In this document: positions 43,615 through 52,867 of the stretch, in pieces
Layout: every line of letters starts with the position of its first letter
Numbering within the stretch: position 1 is the stretch's first letter
From: Cypionkella sp.
Lineage (GTDB): Bacteria; Pseudomonadota; Alphaproteobacteria; Rhodobacterales; Rhodobacteraceae
DNA length: 64,000 bases
Assembly: GCF_028290025.1 (NCBI RefSeq)
Contig: NZ_JAQGKQ010000051.1
Location: 21,217 to 85,216, forward strand
Direction of reading: 5' to 3'
The notes under the pieces: generated by a model
What the model saw: the letters and a program-made list of their open reading frames with translations, nothing else
Databases searched by the model: none
What the model was told of the DNA's origin: nothing
Program-made: the position numbers and the translations under genes

Positions 43615-43882
43615 GGGGTCGGGGCGAAAAATCGCGCGACATGGTTGGGAAAGGTAAGGGTGCGGCTTGGAAATGTCCCCGCGTGGACAAGGGTTTCGTT
43701 TCAATAATTTCAATGGGTTATGAGGGGGTAGTTCATGTTAATTTAACTTTTGCGGTGCGGCGGGAGATGTCAGGAGCTGATGGCAGAGGAGCGCTCACTC
43801 CCTGACGCCGACAAAACTGCGGGACTCACTGGCGAGGGGCTGAGTTTGATCTATCTCCGCCTGTGCAGCTTTGGGGGATACA
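43615..43882. other. Non-coding gap between the leuA leader promoter and the frameshifted SDR gene
   Basis: Upstream region for leuA on one strand and for the SDR gene on the other. It is AT-richer around 43700-43750 (TTTCAATAATTTCAATGGG and TTAATTTAAC). Nothing else recognised; the long frame that starts at 43750 here lacks a family-like N-terminus. Confidence 0.4.
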
Positions 43883-44523
43883 ATGCGGGCATTGGTTATT
43901 GGGGTCTCGGGCGGGATCGGTGCGGCTTTGGCGATACTTTGGCCGCGAGGGGTGAAGTGGTGGGTTTGTCGCGGTCGGGCGATGGCTTGGATGTGACGGA
44001 TGAGGCTTCGGTGGCGCGGGTGCTGGGCGGAGTTTCTGGGCCGTTTGATCTTGTGATGATTGCAACCGGAGCCTTGGGCGTGCCGGAGAAGTCTTTGCGG
44101 GCGCTGAGTGGGCAGGCGATGTTGGCGCAGTTTGCGGTGAACGCGGTGGGGCCAGCGTTAATTATCAAGCATCTGCTGCCGTTGTTGCCGAAAGATCGCG
44201 AAACCCGCGTTGGGGTGTTATCGGCGCGGGTGGGGTCTATTGGCGACAATGCTTTGGGCGGTTGGTATTCGTATCGGGCGGCGAAGGCGGCGCTTAACCA
44301 AGTGGTGCATACGGCAGCGATCGAGGTTGCGCGCAGCCATCCGTTGGCGGTGCTGGCTTGTCTGCATCCGGGCAAAGTGGCGACATCGTTTACGGCGGGA
44401 TATCCCGGCGAAAAAGACGCGCCCGGGCTGTCTGCGGCGCGATTGCTTGCGGTGCTGGACGGATTATCGCCTGCCGAGTCGGGCAGGTTTTATGATTATG
44501 CGGGCAAGATCGTAGCGTGGTGA
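43883..44523 (+). pseudogene. Short-chain dehydrogenase (CsgA/C-factor-like) with a frameshift near its N-terminus
   Basis: Starting at ATG 43883, five bases after GGGGGA, the first 17 codons read MRALVIGVSGGIGAALA, a normal SDR cofactor-binding start. The frame then fails, and the rest of the protein (DTLAARGEVVGLSRSGDGLDVTDEAS onward, with IATGAL, the SARVGS segment and YRAAKAALNQ holding the Tyr-Lys) continues in the -1 frame. Insertion of one G at about 43933 would restore a full protein of some 213 residues. No slippery heptamer is evident, so this is a one-base deletion or a sequencing error rather than programmed frameshifting. The downstream frame is otherwise intact. Confidence 0.8.
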
Positions 44524-44535
44524 TTGGTTTGCCGC

Positions 44536-46020
44536 TTAAGGATTGACCGGAGCGGCTGCGCCTTCGGCGGGAGCCGCTCCATCAGCCGGTGTAACATCAC
44601 CGGGGTCAGCTGCCGCAGGTGCGCCTGCCAGTGGGCCGACCATGACGCCCGCCTTCCACATGCCTTCGGAAATCTCACGGCCCTTGTAGGTCAGCTTGCC
44701 TGCGCCTTCGCGTTTGCCTGCGACAAAGCCGCCTTCATAGATATCGCCTGAAGGATAGGTCGCAACGCCGGTGCCTTGCATGGCTCCGGCGACCCAATCG
44801 CCAGTGTAGCTAAAGCCGTCTGGCTGGGTCAAAGCGCCCTTACCGTCGCGCAGGCCCGCTTTGAAATCGCCTTTGTAAACCGTGCCATCCGCCCAAGTCG
44901 CGGTGCCTGCGCCTTCACGCACGCCTGCTTTCCATGCGCCTTCATAGCGGAAGCCATCGGGGTAGGTCATGGTGCCAATGCCCTCGGGCTTTTCCGCCAG
45001 CAAAGCGCCGGTATAGGTCGCGCCATTGGCATAGACGGCGCTGCCTTGGCCGGTGATAGCACCGTTCAGCCATTGGCCATTGTAGCTGGAGCCATCGGCA
45101 TAGGTGATTTTTCCGGTGCCATCGGGTTGATCGGCTTTGAAGCTGCCTTCGTAAACCGAACCGTCGGCATAGGTCATGCGGCCTTGGCCCTGCATTTGCC
45201 CAGCCGCCCAATCTCCGGTGTAGCTGCTGCCATCTTTGGCGGTAAATGTGCCTGCGCCATCGCGCTTGTCCGCCTTGAAGCTGCCTTTGTAGACGTCGCC
45301 GTTGGCATAGGTCTCGGTGCCCTTGCCAAACCGCAAGCCGTCAACGAAATCGCCTTCATAAACATCGCCGTTCGGCTGGGTGAGTTTGCCCAGACCGTTG
45401 ATCTGACCACCTCTCCATGCGCCGATATAAACCAGTTTGTTCGGCATGGTCAGCGTGCCAGTGCCTTGGCGCGCGCCGTTGACCAGCGCGCCGATATAGG
45501 TGGTGCCATCTGGATAGCGGATGGTGCCATTGCCCTGCTTTTCGCCTGCCTGCCAATCGCCATCATAGCTGTAGCCGTTGGCATCGGTGATCTTGCCTTT
45601 GCCCTGATGCTTGCCATCGACAAAATCGCCGACATAGATCGAGCCATTGGCATAATCCGCGCGACCCTTGCCCGTCATCTGGCCGTCTTGCCAATCGCCT
45701 TCATAGGTGCCGCCATCGGCGAAGGTTATTTTGCCTTTGCCTTCGGGTTTGCCAGCCTGAAACTGCCCGGCATAAACCGAACCATTCGGATAATGCGCCA
45801 CGCCCTTGCCGCGAATTTCGCCGCCGATCCACTCGCCGGTGTATTCATAGCCGTTCGGCAGGCGGTAGGTGCCAATGCCATCTTGTAAGCCATTGACGAA
45901 GGTGCCCTCATAGACCGAGCCGTCGTCATATTGCTTGCTGATCACCTCACCTGCGTCTTGCGCCTGCGCAGCCCCTGCCATCGCCACCACTATCGCCGCC
46001 GCTAAGCCCAAGTTTCGCAT
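44536..46020 (-). CDS. Secreted MORN-repeat protein
   Basis: A 494-residue protein with a signal peptide (MRNLGLAAAIVVAMAGAAQAQ, residues 1-21) followed by 18 tandem 23-residue MORN repeats of the form YxGxW/FxxGxxxGxGxxxxxxG and a degenerate nineteenth, then an Ala/Pro-rich tail of about 35 residues. MORN repeats form an elongated beta-meander often tied to membranes or self-assembly. The tyrosine-centred YxG is kept in all 18. Start ATG 46018-46020 puts the signal peptide at the N-terminus; two in-frame GTG codons lie just upstream. No enzymatic domain is present. Function unknown; periplasmic or surface scaffold is an inference. Confidence 0.9.
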   Translation of the reverse strand: MRNLGLAAAIVVAMAGAAQAQDAGEVISKQYDDGSVYEGTFVNGLQDGIGTYRLPNGYEYTGEWIGGEIRGKGVAHYPNGSVYAGQFQAGKPEGKGKITFADGGTYEGDWQDGQMTGKGRADYANGSIYVGDFVDGKHQGKGKITDANGYSYDGDWQAGEKQGNGTIRYPDGTTYIGALVNGARQGTGTLTMPNKLVYIGAWRGGQINGLGKLTQPNGDVYEGDFVDGLRFGKGTETYANGDVYKGSFKADKRDGAGTFTAKDGSSYTGDWAAGQMQGQGRMTYADGSVYEGSFKADQPDGTGKITYADGSSYNGQWLNGAITGQGSAVYANGATYTGALLAEKPEGIGTMTYPDGFRYEGAWKAGVREGAGTATWADGTVYKGDFKAGLRDGKGALTQPDGFSYTGDWVAGAMQGTGVATYPSGDIYEGGFVAGKREGAGKLTYKGREISEGMWKAGVMVGPLAGAPAAADPGDVTPADGAAPAEGAAAPVNP

Positions 46021-46178
46021 CGTCACTATCCCCACTGCCGCGCCGCACCCTAGCCCTGCGATTGGGCTTATGACAAGCGCCTGCCACGCGGCCCGGCAGG
46101 TTGGCGTAAAGCCCCGCTTGGCCTTTCACTCGGGCGCGAACCTGCTAGAACCGGGAAAACCTTATGCCGGAGCGTATG

Positions 46179-47837
46179 ATGGCCGCGACTTTCCGCCTGA
46201 CCCTTGCCCAGTTGAACCCGACTTTGGGTGCGATAGATGCCAATGCCGCCATGGCCTATGAGGCGTGGGTGCAGGGCCGCGATGCCGGGGCGCAGATGGT
46301 GGCACTGACCGAGATGTTCATCACCGGCTATCAGACACAAGATATGGTGATGAAACCGGCGTTTCACCGGGATGCGATACACGCCGTTGAGGCGTTGGCG
46401 TTGCGGATTGTCGATGGCCCGGCGCTGGGAATCGGTGGGCCTTGCGTGAAGGATGGGCTGCTTTACAACGCTTATTATGTGCTGGAAGACGGCAAAATTG
46501 CCGCCACGGTGTTGAAGCATGAGCTGCCGAACAGCGACGTTTTCGATGAAAAGCGGGTGTTCGCCTCGGCTGCGCCGCAGGGGCCGTATCGGGTAGGTCC
46601 GCTGCGGATCGGCTCGCCAATTTGTGAAGACGCTTGGCATTCGGATGTGTGTGAAACGCTGGCTGAGACCGGGGCGCAGATTTTGCTGGTGCCGAATGGC
46701 TCGCCGTATCATCGGGGTAAGCCGAGCGTGCGGACCAATCTGATGGTGGCGCGGGTGATCGAGACAGGGTTGCCGCTGGTGTATCTGAACATGATCGGCG
46801 GGCAGGATGACCAGGTGTTCGATGGCGCGTCGTTCGTGCTGAACCCGGGTGGGGCTTTGGTGGCGCAGCTGCCGCAGTTTGATGCTTGCGTGACGCATGT
46901 GGATTTTGAGGAAACTGCGGATGGCTGGCGGGCTCTGCCCGGTATGATGGAGAAGATGCCGATTTCCTATGAGGCGGATTACCGGGCTATGGTGATGTCT
47001 TTGCAGGATTATCTGCGGAAAACCGGGTTCAAGCAGGTGCTGCTGGGGCTATCGGGTGGGATTGATAGCGCGATTGTTGCGGCGATTGCGGCGGATGCGA
47101 TTGGGCCAGAGAACGTGCGCTGCGTGATGCTGCCGTCGCGCTATACCTCACAACACTCGCTGGATGACGCGGCGCAGGTGGCGCATGCCTTGGGGTGTCG
47201 GCTGGACACGGTGTCGATCTCCGCGCCGCAAGATGCGGTGGGGGAGGCGCTGGGCGATCTGTTTGCGGGCACTGATCCGGGCCTGACCGAGGAGAACGTG
47301 CAATCGCGGCTGCGCGGGCTGTTGCTGATGGCGATGTCGAACAAGTTTGGTGAGATGTTGCTGACCACGGGCAATAAGTCTGAGATGGCGGTGGGGTATT
47401 GCACGATCTATGGCGACATGAACGGCGGGTATAACCCGTTGAAAGATTTGTATAAAACCCGGGTGTTTGAGACGTGCCGTTGGCGGAACGAAAATCACCG
47501 GGCTTGGATGCTGGCTCCGGCGGGGCAGGTTATTCCACCTCGGGTGATCGACAAGCCGCCGAGTGCGGAGTTGCGGCCGGATCAGAAAGATGAGGACAGC
47601 TTGCCGCCTTATCCGGTGTTGGATGCGATCTTGGATGGGTTGGTGGAACAGGAACTTTCGGTGGCGGATTTGGTCGCCAAGGGTTTTGATCGCGTGACGG
47701 TGAAGAAGGTCGAGCATCTGCTTTACATCAGCGAATACAAACGCTTCCAAGCCGCCCCCGGCACCAGGTTGACCAGGCGGGCGTTTTGGGGTGATCGGCG
47801 TTATCCTATTGCTAACCGTTGGCGCGATAACGGCTGA
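46179..47837 (+). CDS. nadE: Glutamine-dependent NAD+ synthetase
   Basis: A 552-residue two-domain enzyme: an N-terminal nitrilase-type glutaminase (about residues 1-265, with the Glu of LTEMFITGY, the Lys of KHELPN and the Cys of GSPICEDAW) and a C-terminal NAD synthetase with the PP-loop SGGIDS at 292-297. It converts deamido-NAD to NAD using ammonia from glutamine. Three ATGs compete: 46164, 46176 and 46179. The last has CCGGAGCG at the best spacing and gives the usual start [14 protein letters not shown]. Divergent from the MORN gene. Confidence 0.95.
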   Translation: MAATFRLTLAQLNPTLGAIDANAAMAYEAWVQGRDAGAQMVALTEMFITGYQTQDMVMKPAFHRDAIHAVEALALRIVDGPALGIGGPCVKDGLLYNAYYVLEDGKIAATVLKHELPNSDVFDEKRVFASAAPQGPYRVGPLRIGSPICEDAWHSDVCETLAETGAQILLVPNGSPYHRGKPSVRTNLMVARVIETGLPLVYLNMIGGQDDQVFDGASFVLNPGGALVAQLPQFDACVTHVDFEETADGWRALPGMMEKMPISYEADYRAMVMSLQDYLRKTGFKQVLLGLSGGIDSAIVAAIAADAIGPENVRCVMLPSRYTSQHSLDDAAQVAHALGCRLDTVSISAPQDAVGEALGDLFAGTDPGLTEENVQSRLRGLLLMAMSNKFGEMLLTTGNKSEMAVGYCTIYGDMNGGYNPLKDLYKTRVFETCRWRNENHRAWMLAPAGQVIPPRVIDKPPSAELRPDQKDEDSLPPYPVLDAILDGLVEQELSVADLVAKGFDRVTVKKVEHLLYISEYKRFQAAPGTRLTRRAFWGDRRYPIANRWRDNG

Positions 47838-47847
47838 AGGACGCGAA

Positions 47848-48159
47848 ATGCCGCTGTATGTCCTCGCCGCCGTGCTGGAAATCGCCGGATGCTTCGCCGT
47901 TTGGAGTTGGTGGCGTGGCGCGTCTATCGTTTGGCTGATCCCAGCGGCCATCGCTTTGGCGGGATTTGCTTACCTGTTGGCGTTGGCTCCACCAACCCAT
48001 GCGGGCCGCAGCTATGCGGCTTACGGTGGGGTCTATATCGCGGCATCGGTGGCATGGCTGGCGCTGATTGAACGCACCCGGCCTGATTGGGCCGACCTTG
48101 CTGGGGCGGGGCTAGCTTTGGCTGGTGCCGCGCTGATCTTGTGGGCACCGCGCGGCTAA
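47848..48159 (+). CDS. YnfA/UPF0060-family membrane protein
   Basis: A 103-residue protein with four membrane helices and the family features [23 protein letters not shown] [13 protein letters not shown], and a terminal [13 protein letters not shown]. Resembles small multidrug-type exporters in fold, function unproven. AAGGA six bases before ATG 47848. Ten bases downstream of nadE, probably cotranscribed. Confidence 0.9.
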   Translation: MPLYVLAAVLEIAGCFAVWSWWRGASIVWLIPAAIALAGFAYLLALAPPTHAGRSYAAYGGVYIAASVAWLALIERTRPDWADLAGAGLALAGAALILWAPRG

Positions 48160-48208
48160 AGCCGCAGTTAACTTTCGCTGGTCACAGGCTTAGACCAAAC
48201 CCCCAGTG

Positions 48209-48234
48209 AGGCTGCAGCCTGCGCCGATAAGCGC
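48209..48234. terminator. Small palindromes between convergent ynfA-like and hypothetical genes
   Basis: AGGCTGCAGCCT (48209-48220, perfect palindrome) and GCGC-CGATAA-GCGC (48221-48234) lie in the 94-base gap between convergent stops. No T tract; termination is only a possibility. Confidence 0.3.
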
Positions 48235-48253
48235 AGTGCGCGTCAGAGCCTCG

Positions 48254-48928
48254 CTATTCGATTTTTTCTTCACCGCCTTCTGGTTGCGCGGCTTCTGGTG
48301 GCTCGACTTTTGGCACGGCTTTGGCTGGAGCAGGCGCCGCTGCCGGAGGCGCGACGATTTCGATACTGATTTGGAAGGTGCCCGCCTTCTGCGAATTTTT
48401 GTCGCGCAGGGTGGTTTCAAGCACATAGCGACCGGGGGCCAGACCTGTCAGCGTGTAGCTTAGATTGGCGGGAAATTCGCGGTTCTGCGCGCGCGATGTC
48501 ACATCAAGTTTCGCCACCGAGGGCAGTTCTCCCAGAACTTCACCCGCTTCGGTCATCACTCTGAGATCCACTAGAAAGCCAAAGGAATACAGGCCATCGC
48601 CGCCTGCTCTATAGCCATAGCCCGAGGGTTCGGCATAAATCAGTATTGGCGCGCCGATCTGATATTTGTCATCTTGCCGGGGATTGTAGATGCCCAGCAT
48701 GGTGACGGGCGCATCCACCAGTGCCGCCTCGCGGATGGTGATGTCAGGGCCGCTTTCCCAGACGTCCGCCGACAAAGTTGATGCAACCTCAAGCGCGCCC
48801 TTTGGATTGCTTGCAGCCAGCAACTCTTCGATCTCAGTAGCTTTATCTACAATCGGCCCCGGAAAAGCCGGCCATGCGAGGCTTGTTGCCAAAATTGCGG
48901 CTGCGACGACGCTGGCTTTCTTGAACAT
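48254..48928 (-). CDS. Conserved secreted protein of unknown function
   Basis: A 224-residue exported protein. A signal peptide of about 23 residues (MFKKASVVAAAILATSLAWPAF) precedes a short helical region, then a beta-rich domain with TMLGIYNPRQDDKYQIGAPILIYAEPSGYGY and a second sandwich-like part ending GLAPGRYVLETTLRDKNSQKAGTF. The last 35 residues are Pro/Ala/Glu-rich and look disordered. I do not recognise the family. It stands between ynfA-like (convergent) and gltX (divergent), with no operon partner. Confidence 0.75.
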   Translation of the reverse strand: MFKKASVVAAAILATSLAWPAFPGPIVDKATEIEELLAASNPKGALEVASTLSADVWESGPDITIREAALVDAPVTMLGIYNPRQDDKYQIGAPILIYAEPSGYGYRAGGDGLYSFGFLVDLRVMTEAGEVLGELPSVAKLDVTSRAQNREFPANLSYTLTGLAPGRYVLETTLRDKNSQKAGTFQISIEIVAPPAAAPAPAKAVPKVEPPEAAQPEGGEEKIE

Positions 48929-49104
48929 GAACGGTTCCTAAACTTTAGATCACAACAGGGCTGCGGTGCATGATAGAAAGTTTTCTGCGCACTGTCCAAG
49001 CGGGACGACCGTCGCGGCCAGACTTATGCTTACAATATTTGCCGGGCCTTGTCGTTGCGCGCTGCTGAGGCGAAACCTTTTCGGCGATAACTGGACAAGG
49101 CGCA

Positions 49105-49116
49105 TGTCATATGACA
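49105..49116. promoter_or_regulatory. 12-base perfect palindrome upstream of gltX
   Basis: TGTCATATGACA, 28 bases before the gltX start, in the 215-bp divergent region. Its size and symmetry fit a dimeric regulator site; no regulator is identified. Confidence 0.4.
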
Positions 49117-49143
49117 GGGAATAACTGTCGCAGGAGAGCCCAA

Positions 49144-50478
49144 ATGACCGATCGCCCTACCATCACCCGCTTTGCGCCGTCGCCCACCGGCTATATCCAT
49201 GTCGGCAATTTGCGCACGGCGCTAATGAACTATCTGATTGCTGCCAAAGCTGGCGGTACGTTCATTCTGCGGTTGGACGATACCGATCAGGAACGCTCCA
49301 AGCAGGAATATGCCGATGGCATCAAAACCGATCTGGAGTGGTTGTGCCTGCATTGGGACCGGGTTGAGAAGCAATCTTCGCGGTTTGATCGCTACCGTGA
49401 GGCGGCAGATCAGTTGCGCAGCGTCGGTCGGTTCTATGAGTGTTTCGAGTCGCCGGTCGAGCTCGATTTGAAGCGCAAGAAGCAGCTGAACATGCACAAG
49501 CCGCCGGTTTATGACCGGGCTTCGTTGCATTTGACGGATGATGAAAAGGCCAAGGCGCGGGCCGAGGGGCGCGATGGCTATTGGCGTTTCATGCTGGATC
49601 AGCAGCGCATTGAATGGGCTGACGGTATTCTGGGGCCGATTTCGATTGATGCGGCGTCGGTGTCTGATCCGGTGCTGATCCGGGCGGATGGGCAGATCTT
49701 GTATACCTTCGCCTCGTCGGTCGATGACATTGACATGGGCGTCAGCTTTATCGTGCGCGGTGCCGATCATGTCACCAACACGGCGACACAAATCCAGATC
49801 ATGCAAGCCATGGGTGGCACGCCACCGAATTTCGCGCACCACTCGCTGCTGACGGGTGCGGCTGGTGAGGAATTGTCGAAACGGCTCGGCACGCTTTCGT
49901 TGCGCGATTTGCGGGCGCGTGGGGTGGAGCCTATGGCACTGCTGTCGCTGATGGCGCGGCTCGGGTCGTCGAAGCCGGTTGAGCTGGCATCATCGATGCA
50001 AGATTTGATCGACGGCTTTGACATTGAAAGCTTTGGTGCCTCGCCGACCAAGTTTGACGCCGAAGATTTGTTCCCGCTGACCCGCGCCTATGTGCAAAGC
50101 CTGCCGTTGGTCAATGTCGCCGACAAGATCGCCGCGCTTGGCGTGCCTGCGGATAAGGCGGAGTTGTTCTGGAACGTCGCCAAGGCCAATATTACCATCC
50201 TCGCCGATCTTGAGGGCTGGTGGACGCTGTTCCGCGATGGTGCAACGCCGCTGGTTGATGACGAAGATCGCGAATTTGTGGCGCAGGCGTTTGAGATGCT
50301 GCCGGAAGGTCCTTGGACAACCGCGACTTGGGGTGAGTGGACCAACGCGGTGAAGGAAGCGACGGGGCGTAAGGGCAAGGCATTGTTCCGGCCATTGCGT
50401 CGCGCGGTGACGGGTTTGGATTCGGGGCCGGAAATGGCGGATGTGATGCCTTTGCTGCAGAAGCGGCCGACACTATAA
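49144..50478 (+). CDS. gltX: Glutamyl-tRNA synthetase
   Basis: A 444-residue class Ib synthetase. The HIGH element is Y17-I-H-V-G-N and the KMSKS loop is E243-L-S-K-R, missing the first Lys, as in the second GluRS paralogue of several alphaproteobacteria. FAPSPTGYIHVGN, DDTDQERS and the GADHVTNTATQ segment confirm the class I core; the C-terminal anticodon domain is present. GGAGA before ATG 49144 fixes the start. Whether this is the main GluRS or a tRNA-Gln-type paralogue is not decidable from the window. Confidence 0.94.
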   Translation: MTDRPTITRFAPSPTGYIHVGNLRTALMNYLIAAKAGGTFILRLDDTDQERSKQEYADGIKTDLEWLCLHWDRVEKQSSRFDRYREAADQLRSVGRFYECFESPVELDLKRKKQLNMHKPPVYDRASLHLTDDEKAKARAEGRDGYWRFMLDQQRIEWADGILGPISIDAASVSDPVLIRADGQILYTFASSVDDIDMGVSFIVRGADHVTNTATQIQIMQAMGGTPPNFAHHSLLTGAAGEELSKRLGTLSLRDLRARGVEPMALLSLMARLGSSKPVELASSMQDLIDGFDIESFGASPTKFDAEDLFPLTRAYVQSLPLVNVADKIAALGVPADKAELFWNVAKANITILADLEGWWTLFRDGATPLVDDEDREFVAQAFEMLPEGPWTTATWGEWTNAVKEATGRKGKALFRPLRRAVTGLDSGPEMADVMPLLQKRPTL

Positions 50479-50484
50479 GCGTTT

Positions 50485-50529
50485 CACATTGGCCTAAATA
50501 CCTTGGGGCGCGGGGGCTAGCCCCCGGCC
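50485..50529. repeat. Dispersed repeat with terminator-like hairpin after gltX
   Basis: CACATTGGCCTAAATACC followed by a perfect palindrome CGGGGGCTAGCCCCCG at 50511-50526. It has the same plan as the element at 58530-58578. It lies between the convergent gltX and cobS stops and probably stops both transcripts; no T tract. Confidence 0.65.
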
Positions 50530-50537
50530 TTGGTAGG

Positions 50538-51293
50538 TTAACGCGCCAAAACCAGCCATCCTGCGATCTCAGCCAGTTGCTGCATCGCGCCTAGCACATC
50601 ACCGCTCTGACCGCCGATTTGGCGTAGGGCAATGCGGGCGAAGGCGAGTTGGACGGCGATCTGCGCCAACAGCAGGTATAGCGCGGTTTGTGGGCCTAGT
50701 AGGATCGCGAGGGCCACGGCTGCGATAAGCAAGCCCGATACCGCGCAGATCAGACTGGTGCCAGCGGCGGATTTCCCCATGCCATCGGCGCGGGCGGCTG
50801 GCATCCAGAGCAGGGCGAAACCTAGTCCGGCGCGGCTGGAGATTGCCAGCGCAATGAGCGCGATCATCGCTAGGTTAGGGCTTTGCACGGCGAGCAAGGT
50901 TATTGCCTGCCAGCGCAGACCGAGCGACAGGATCAATGCCAAGCCGCCGTAGCTGCCGATCCGGCTGTCGCGCATGATTTCCAGCTTGCGGGCACGGTTG
51001 TGGCCTCCGCCGAAACCGTCGGCGACATCGGCTAGACCGTCTTCATGCAGGCCGCCTGTTGCCAGAACCGTGGTCGCGAGAGCCAATCCGGCGGCGAGTG
51101 TTGGGGCAATCCCAACCGCCAACGCTGCATATAAAATCGCAGCCGAAATGCTGCCAACCAGCGCGCCCGCAATCGGAAAAGCCCAGACCGCAGCGCCTAT
51201 CGCGGGGGCTTCCAGCATCCGGCCCGCAGGCAGGCGCGTGAGCAGCATCACTGCCAGTTGCACCTCAGTTAGACGGGTGCGCAGGGGGGTCAT
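50538..51293 (-). CDS. cobS: Adenosylcobinamide-GDP ribazoletransferase (cobalamin synthase)
   Basis: A 251-residue membrane enzyme that joins adenosylcobinamide-GDP to alpha-ribazole, called CobV in Pseudomonas denitrificans. The conserved HEDGLADVADGFGGG motif is near 83-97, with an adjacent MRDSRIGSYG; five to six hydrophobic helices follow. The ATG overlaps the cobT stop by four bases. Last gene of cobU-cobT-cobS. Confidence 0.95.
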   Translation of the reverse strand: MTPLRTRLTEVQLAVMLLTRLPAGRMLEAPAIGAAVWAFPIAGALVGSISAAILYAALAVGIAPTLAAGLALATTVLATGGLHEDGLADVADGFGGGHNRARKLEIMRDSRIGSYGGLALILSLGLRWQAITLLAVQSPNLAMIALIALAISSRAGLGFALLWMPAARADGMGKSAAGTSLICAVSGLLIAAVALAILLGPQTALYLLLAQIAVQLAFARIALRQIGGQSGDVLGAMQQLAEIAGWLVLAR

Positions 51294-52297
51294 GCCTTGG
51301 AAACCCCGGCCTCGCCGAAGGTTGCCATGCCGTTGTGACACTCCAACGCCGCGCGCACGATGCCTAGGGCGAGCGCGGCACCTGATCCTTCGCCCAAGCG
51401 CATATCGAAATCCAGCACGGCGCGTTTGTTGAGGGCGTTGAGGAGCTTGCGATGCCCCGGCTCGGCGCTGCAATGGCCGACGAGGCAATGATCGAGCAGG
51501 GCGGGGTCGGCGGCATAGAGCGCGGAAGCTGCCGCCGTGCAGATAAAGCCGTCGAGGATAACCGGAATACGCGCGGCGCGAGCGGCTAGAACTGCGCCGC
51601 AGATTGCGGCTTGTTCACGACCACCTAGTGCCGCGAGAACGCCCATCGCGGACAGGCCGTGGTGCCGCGCCAAACCTTTTTCGATCGCTGCGATCTTGCG
51701 TTTGATGCCGTCGCTGTCGGAACCTGTGCCAGCGCCAACCCAATCGGCAACCTTGCCACCAAACAGGGCCGAGGTCATCGCCGCGGCAACGGTTGAATTG
51801 CCGATGCCCATCTCGCCGAGGATCAGCACATCTGCTGTCACATCGACTGCATCCGCGCCGGTTTGCATCGCGGCCAAAGTCTCGGCCTCGGTCATCGCGG
51901 GGCCGGTGGTGAAATCGGCGGTCGGGCGATCCAGTTCCAAGGCGATCACCGACAGGTCGGCACCGTTGGCGCGGCAAAGCTGGTTGATGGCGGCGCCGCC
52001 CGCGTGAAAGTTGCCAACCATTTGTGCGGTGACCGCTTGCGGAAAGGGATTTACGCCTTGCGCGCAGATGCCGTGGTTTCCGGCGAAAATAATCGCTTGT
52101 GCCTTGGTTATGATCGGGCGGGCGGTGCCGCGCCACGCTGCCATGAAGCAGGCCAATTCCTCTAACCGCCCCAATGATCCCGGTGGTTTGGTCAGGCTGT
52201 TTTGCCGTGCAAGGGCTGCGTCGGCGGCTTTCGCATCGGCTTGCGGTAGGGTTGCGGCCAAACCAGCTATGGCGGAAAGTGCGGTCAGTTTCATCAT
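51290..52297 (-). CDS. cobT: Nicotinate-nucleotide-dimethylbenzimidazole phosphoribosyltransferase
   Basis: A 335-residue enzyme that activates 5,6-dimethylbenzimidazole to alpha-ribazole phosphate (CobU in P. denitrificans naming). TKPPGSLGRLE, FAGNHGI, the GEMGIGNST segment and the C-terminal catalytic Glu in MRLGEGSGAAL are present. Four-base overlaps join it to cobU upstream and cobS downstream. BluB, encoded 4 kb away, supplies its base. Confidence 0.96.
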   Translation of the reverse strand: MMKLTALSAIAGLAATLPQADAKAADAALARQNSLTKPPGSLGRLEELACFMAAWRGTARPIITKAQAIIFAGNHGICAQGVNPFPQAVTAQMVGNFHAGGAAINQLCRANGADLSVIALELDRPTADFTTGPAMTEAETLAAMQTGADAVDVTADVLILGEMGIGNSTVAAAMTSALFGGKVADWVGAGTGSDSDGIKRKIAAIEKGLARHHGLSAMGVLAALGGREQAAICGAVLAARAARIPVILDGFICTAAASALYAADPALLDHCLVGHCSAEPGHRKLLNALNKRAVLDFDMRLGEGSGAALALGIVRAALECHNGMATFGEAGVSKA

Positions 52298-52800
52298 TTC
52301 ACCTTCATTGGCAGGCCAGATACGGCGAGGATAACCTCATCCGCCTCGGCTGCGATCCACTGGTTGAGCGTGCCCGCTGCATCGCGAAACGCGCGCGCAA
52401 GGGCGTTATCCGGCACGATGCCCATGCCGACTTCATTTGTCACAAACACCACCGGGCTGGTTTGCTGCGGCAGGATGGTTAACAATTCTTGCGCTGCCGC
52501 CTGCCAATCGTGATCGCCCAGCATCAGGTTGGTCAACCAAAGCGTCAGGCAATCGACCAGACGCGGGCCTTTGCCATTTGTCTCGCGAAGGGCTGCGACC
52601 AAATCCAGCGGCTCGGCATGGGTGATCCATTCTGGCCCACGGCGCGCCTGATGTTCGGCAATGCGGGCGCGCATCTCGTCGTCCCACGCCTGCGCAGTGG
52701 CGACGTAATGCGCAGGGCTTCCCATCCGCACAACCAAAGCTTCGGCGATCCGGCTTTTGCCAGAGCGCGCGCCGCCGGTGATCAGGATGGTTTTGTGCAT
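52294..52800 (-). CDS. cobU: Adenosylcobinamide kinase / guanylyltransferase
   Basis: A 168-residue bifunctional enzyme (CobP in P. denitrificans naming) that phosphorylates and then guanylylates adenosylcobinamide. Walker A GGARSGKS is at 9-16, the guanylyl His lies in the ARIAEHQARR segment, and NEVGMGIVPDN is the family-typical C-terminal motif. First gene of cobU-cobT-cobS, divergent from the phosphatase gene across 67 bases. Confidence 0.95.
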   Translation of the reverse strand: MHKTILITGGARSGKSRIAEALVVRMGSPAHYVATAQAWDDEMRARIAEHQARRGPEWITHAEPLDLVAALRETNGKGPRLVDCLTLWLTNLMLGDHDWQAAAQELLTILPQQTSPVVFVTNEVGMGIVPDNALARAFRDAAGTLNQWIAAEADEVILAVSGLPMKVK

Positions 52801-52867
52801 GATGGCCCTTGCCCCCTGGCCGTTGTCAAAGCAGAAACGAGCCGAGCGCGAAAGGAGAAATACGACC

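Noticed and set aside
43750..43882. A long N-terminal extension for the SDR at 44 kb
   Set aside because: It is not SDR-like; the genuine N-terminus lies in another frame at 43883, showing a frameshift instead.
43883..44523. Programmed -1 frameshifting in the SDR gene
   Set aside because: No slippery heptamer or obvious downstream stimulatory structure near 43933.
44776..45888. A repetitive 370-residue plus-strand reading across the MORN gene
   Set aside because: Its internal repeats mirror the DNA repeats of the MORN gene, which has a signal peptide and consistent MORN motifs.
44536..46020. 69-base DNA periodicity considered as a CRISPR-like array or satellite
   Set aside because: The period is three times 23 codons, in frame, with conserved amino acids; it is a protein repeat.
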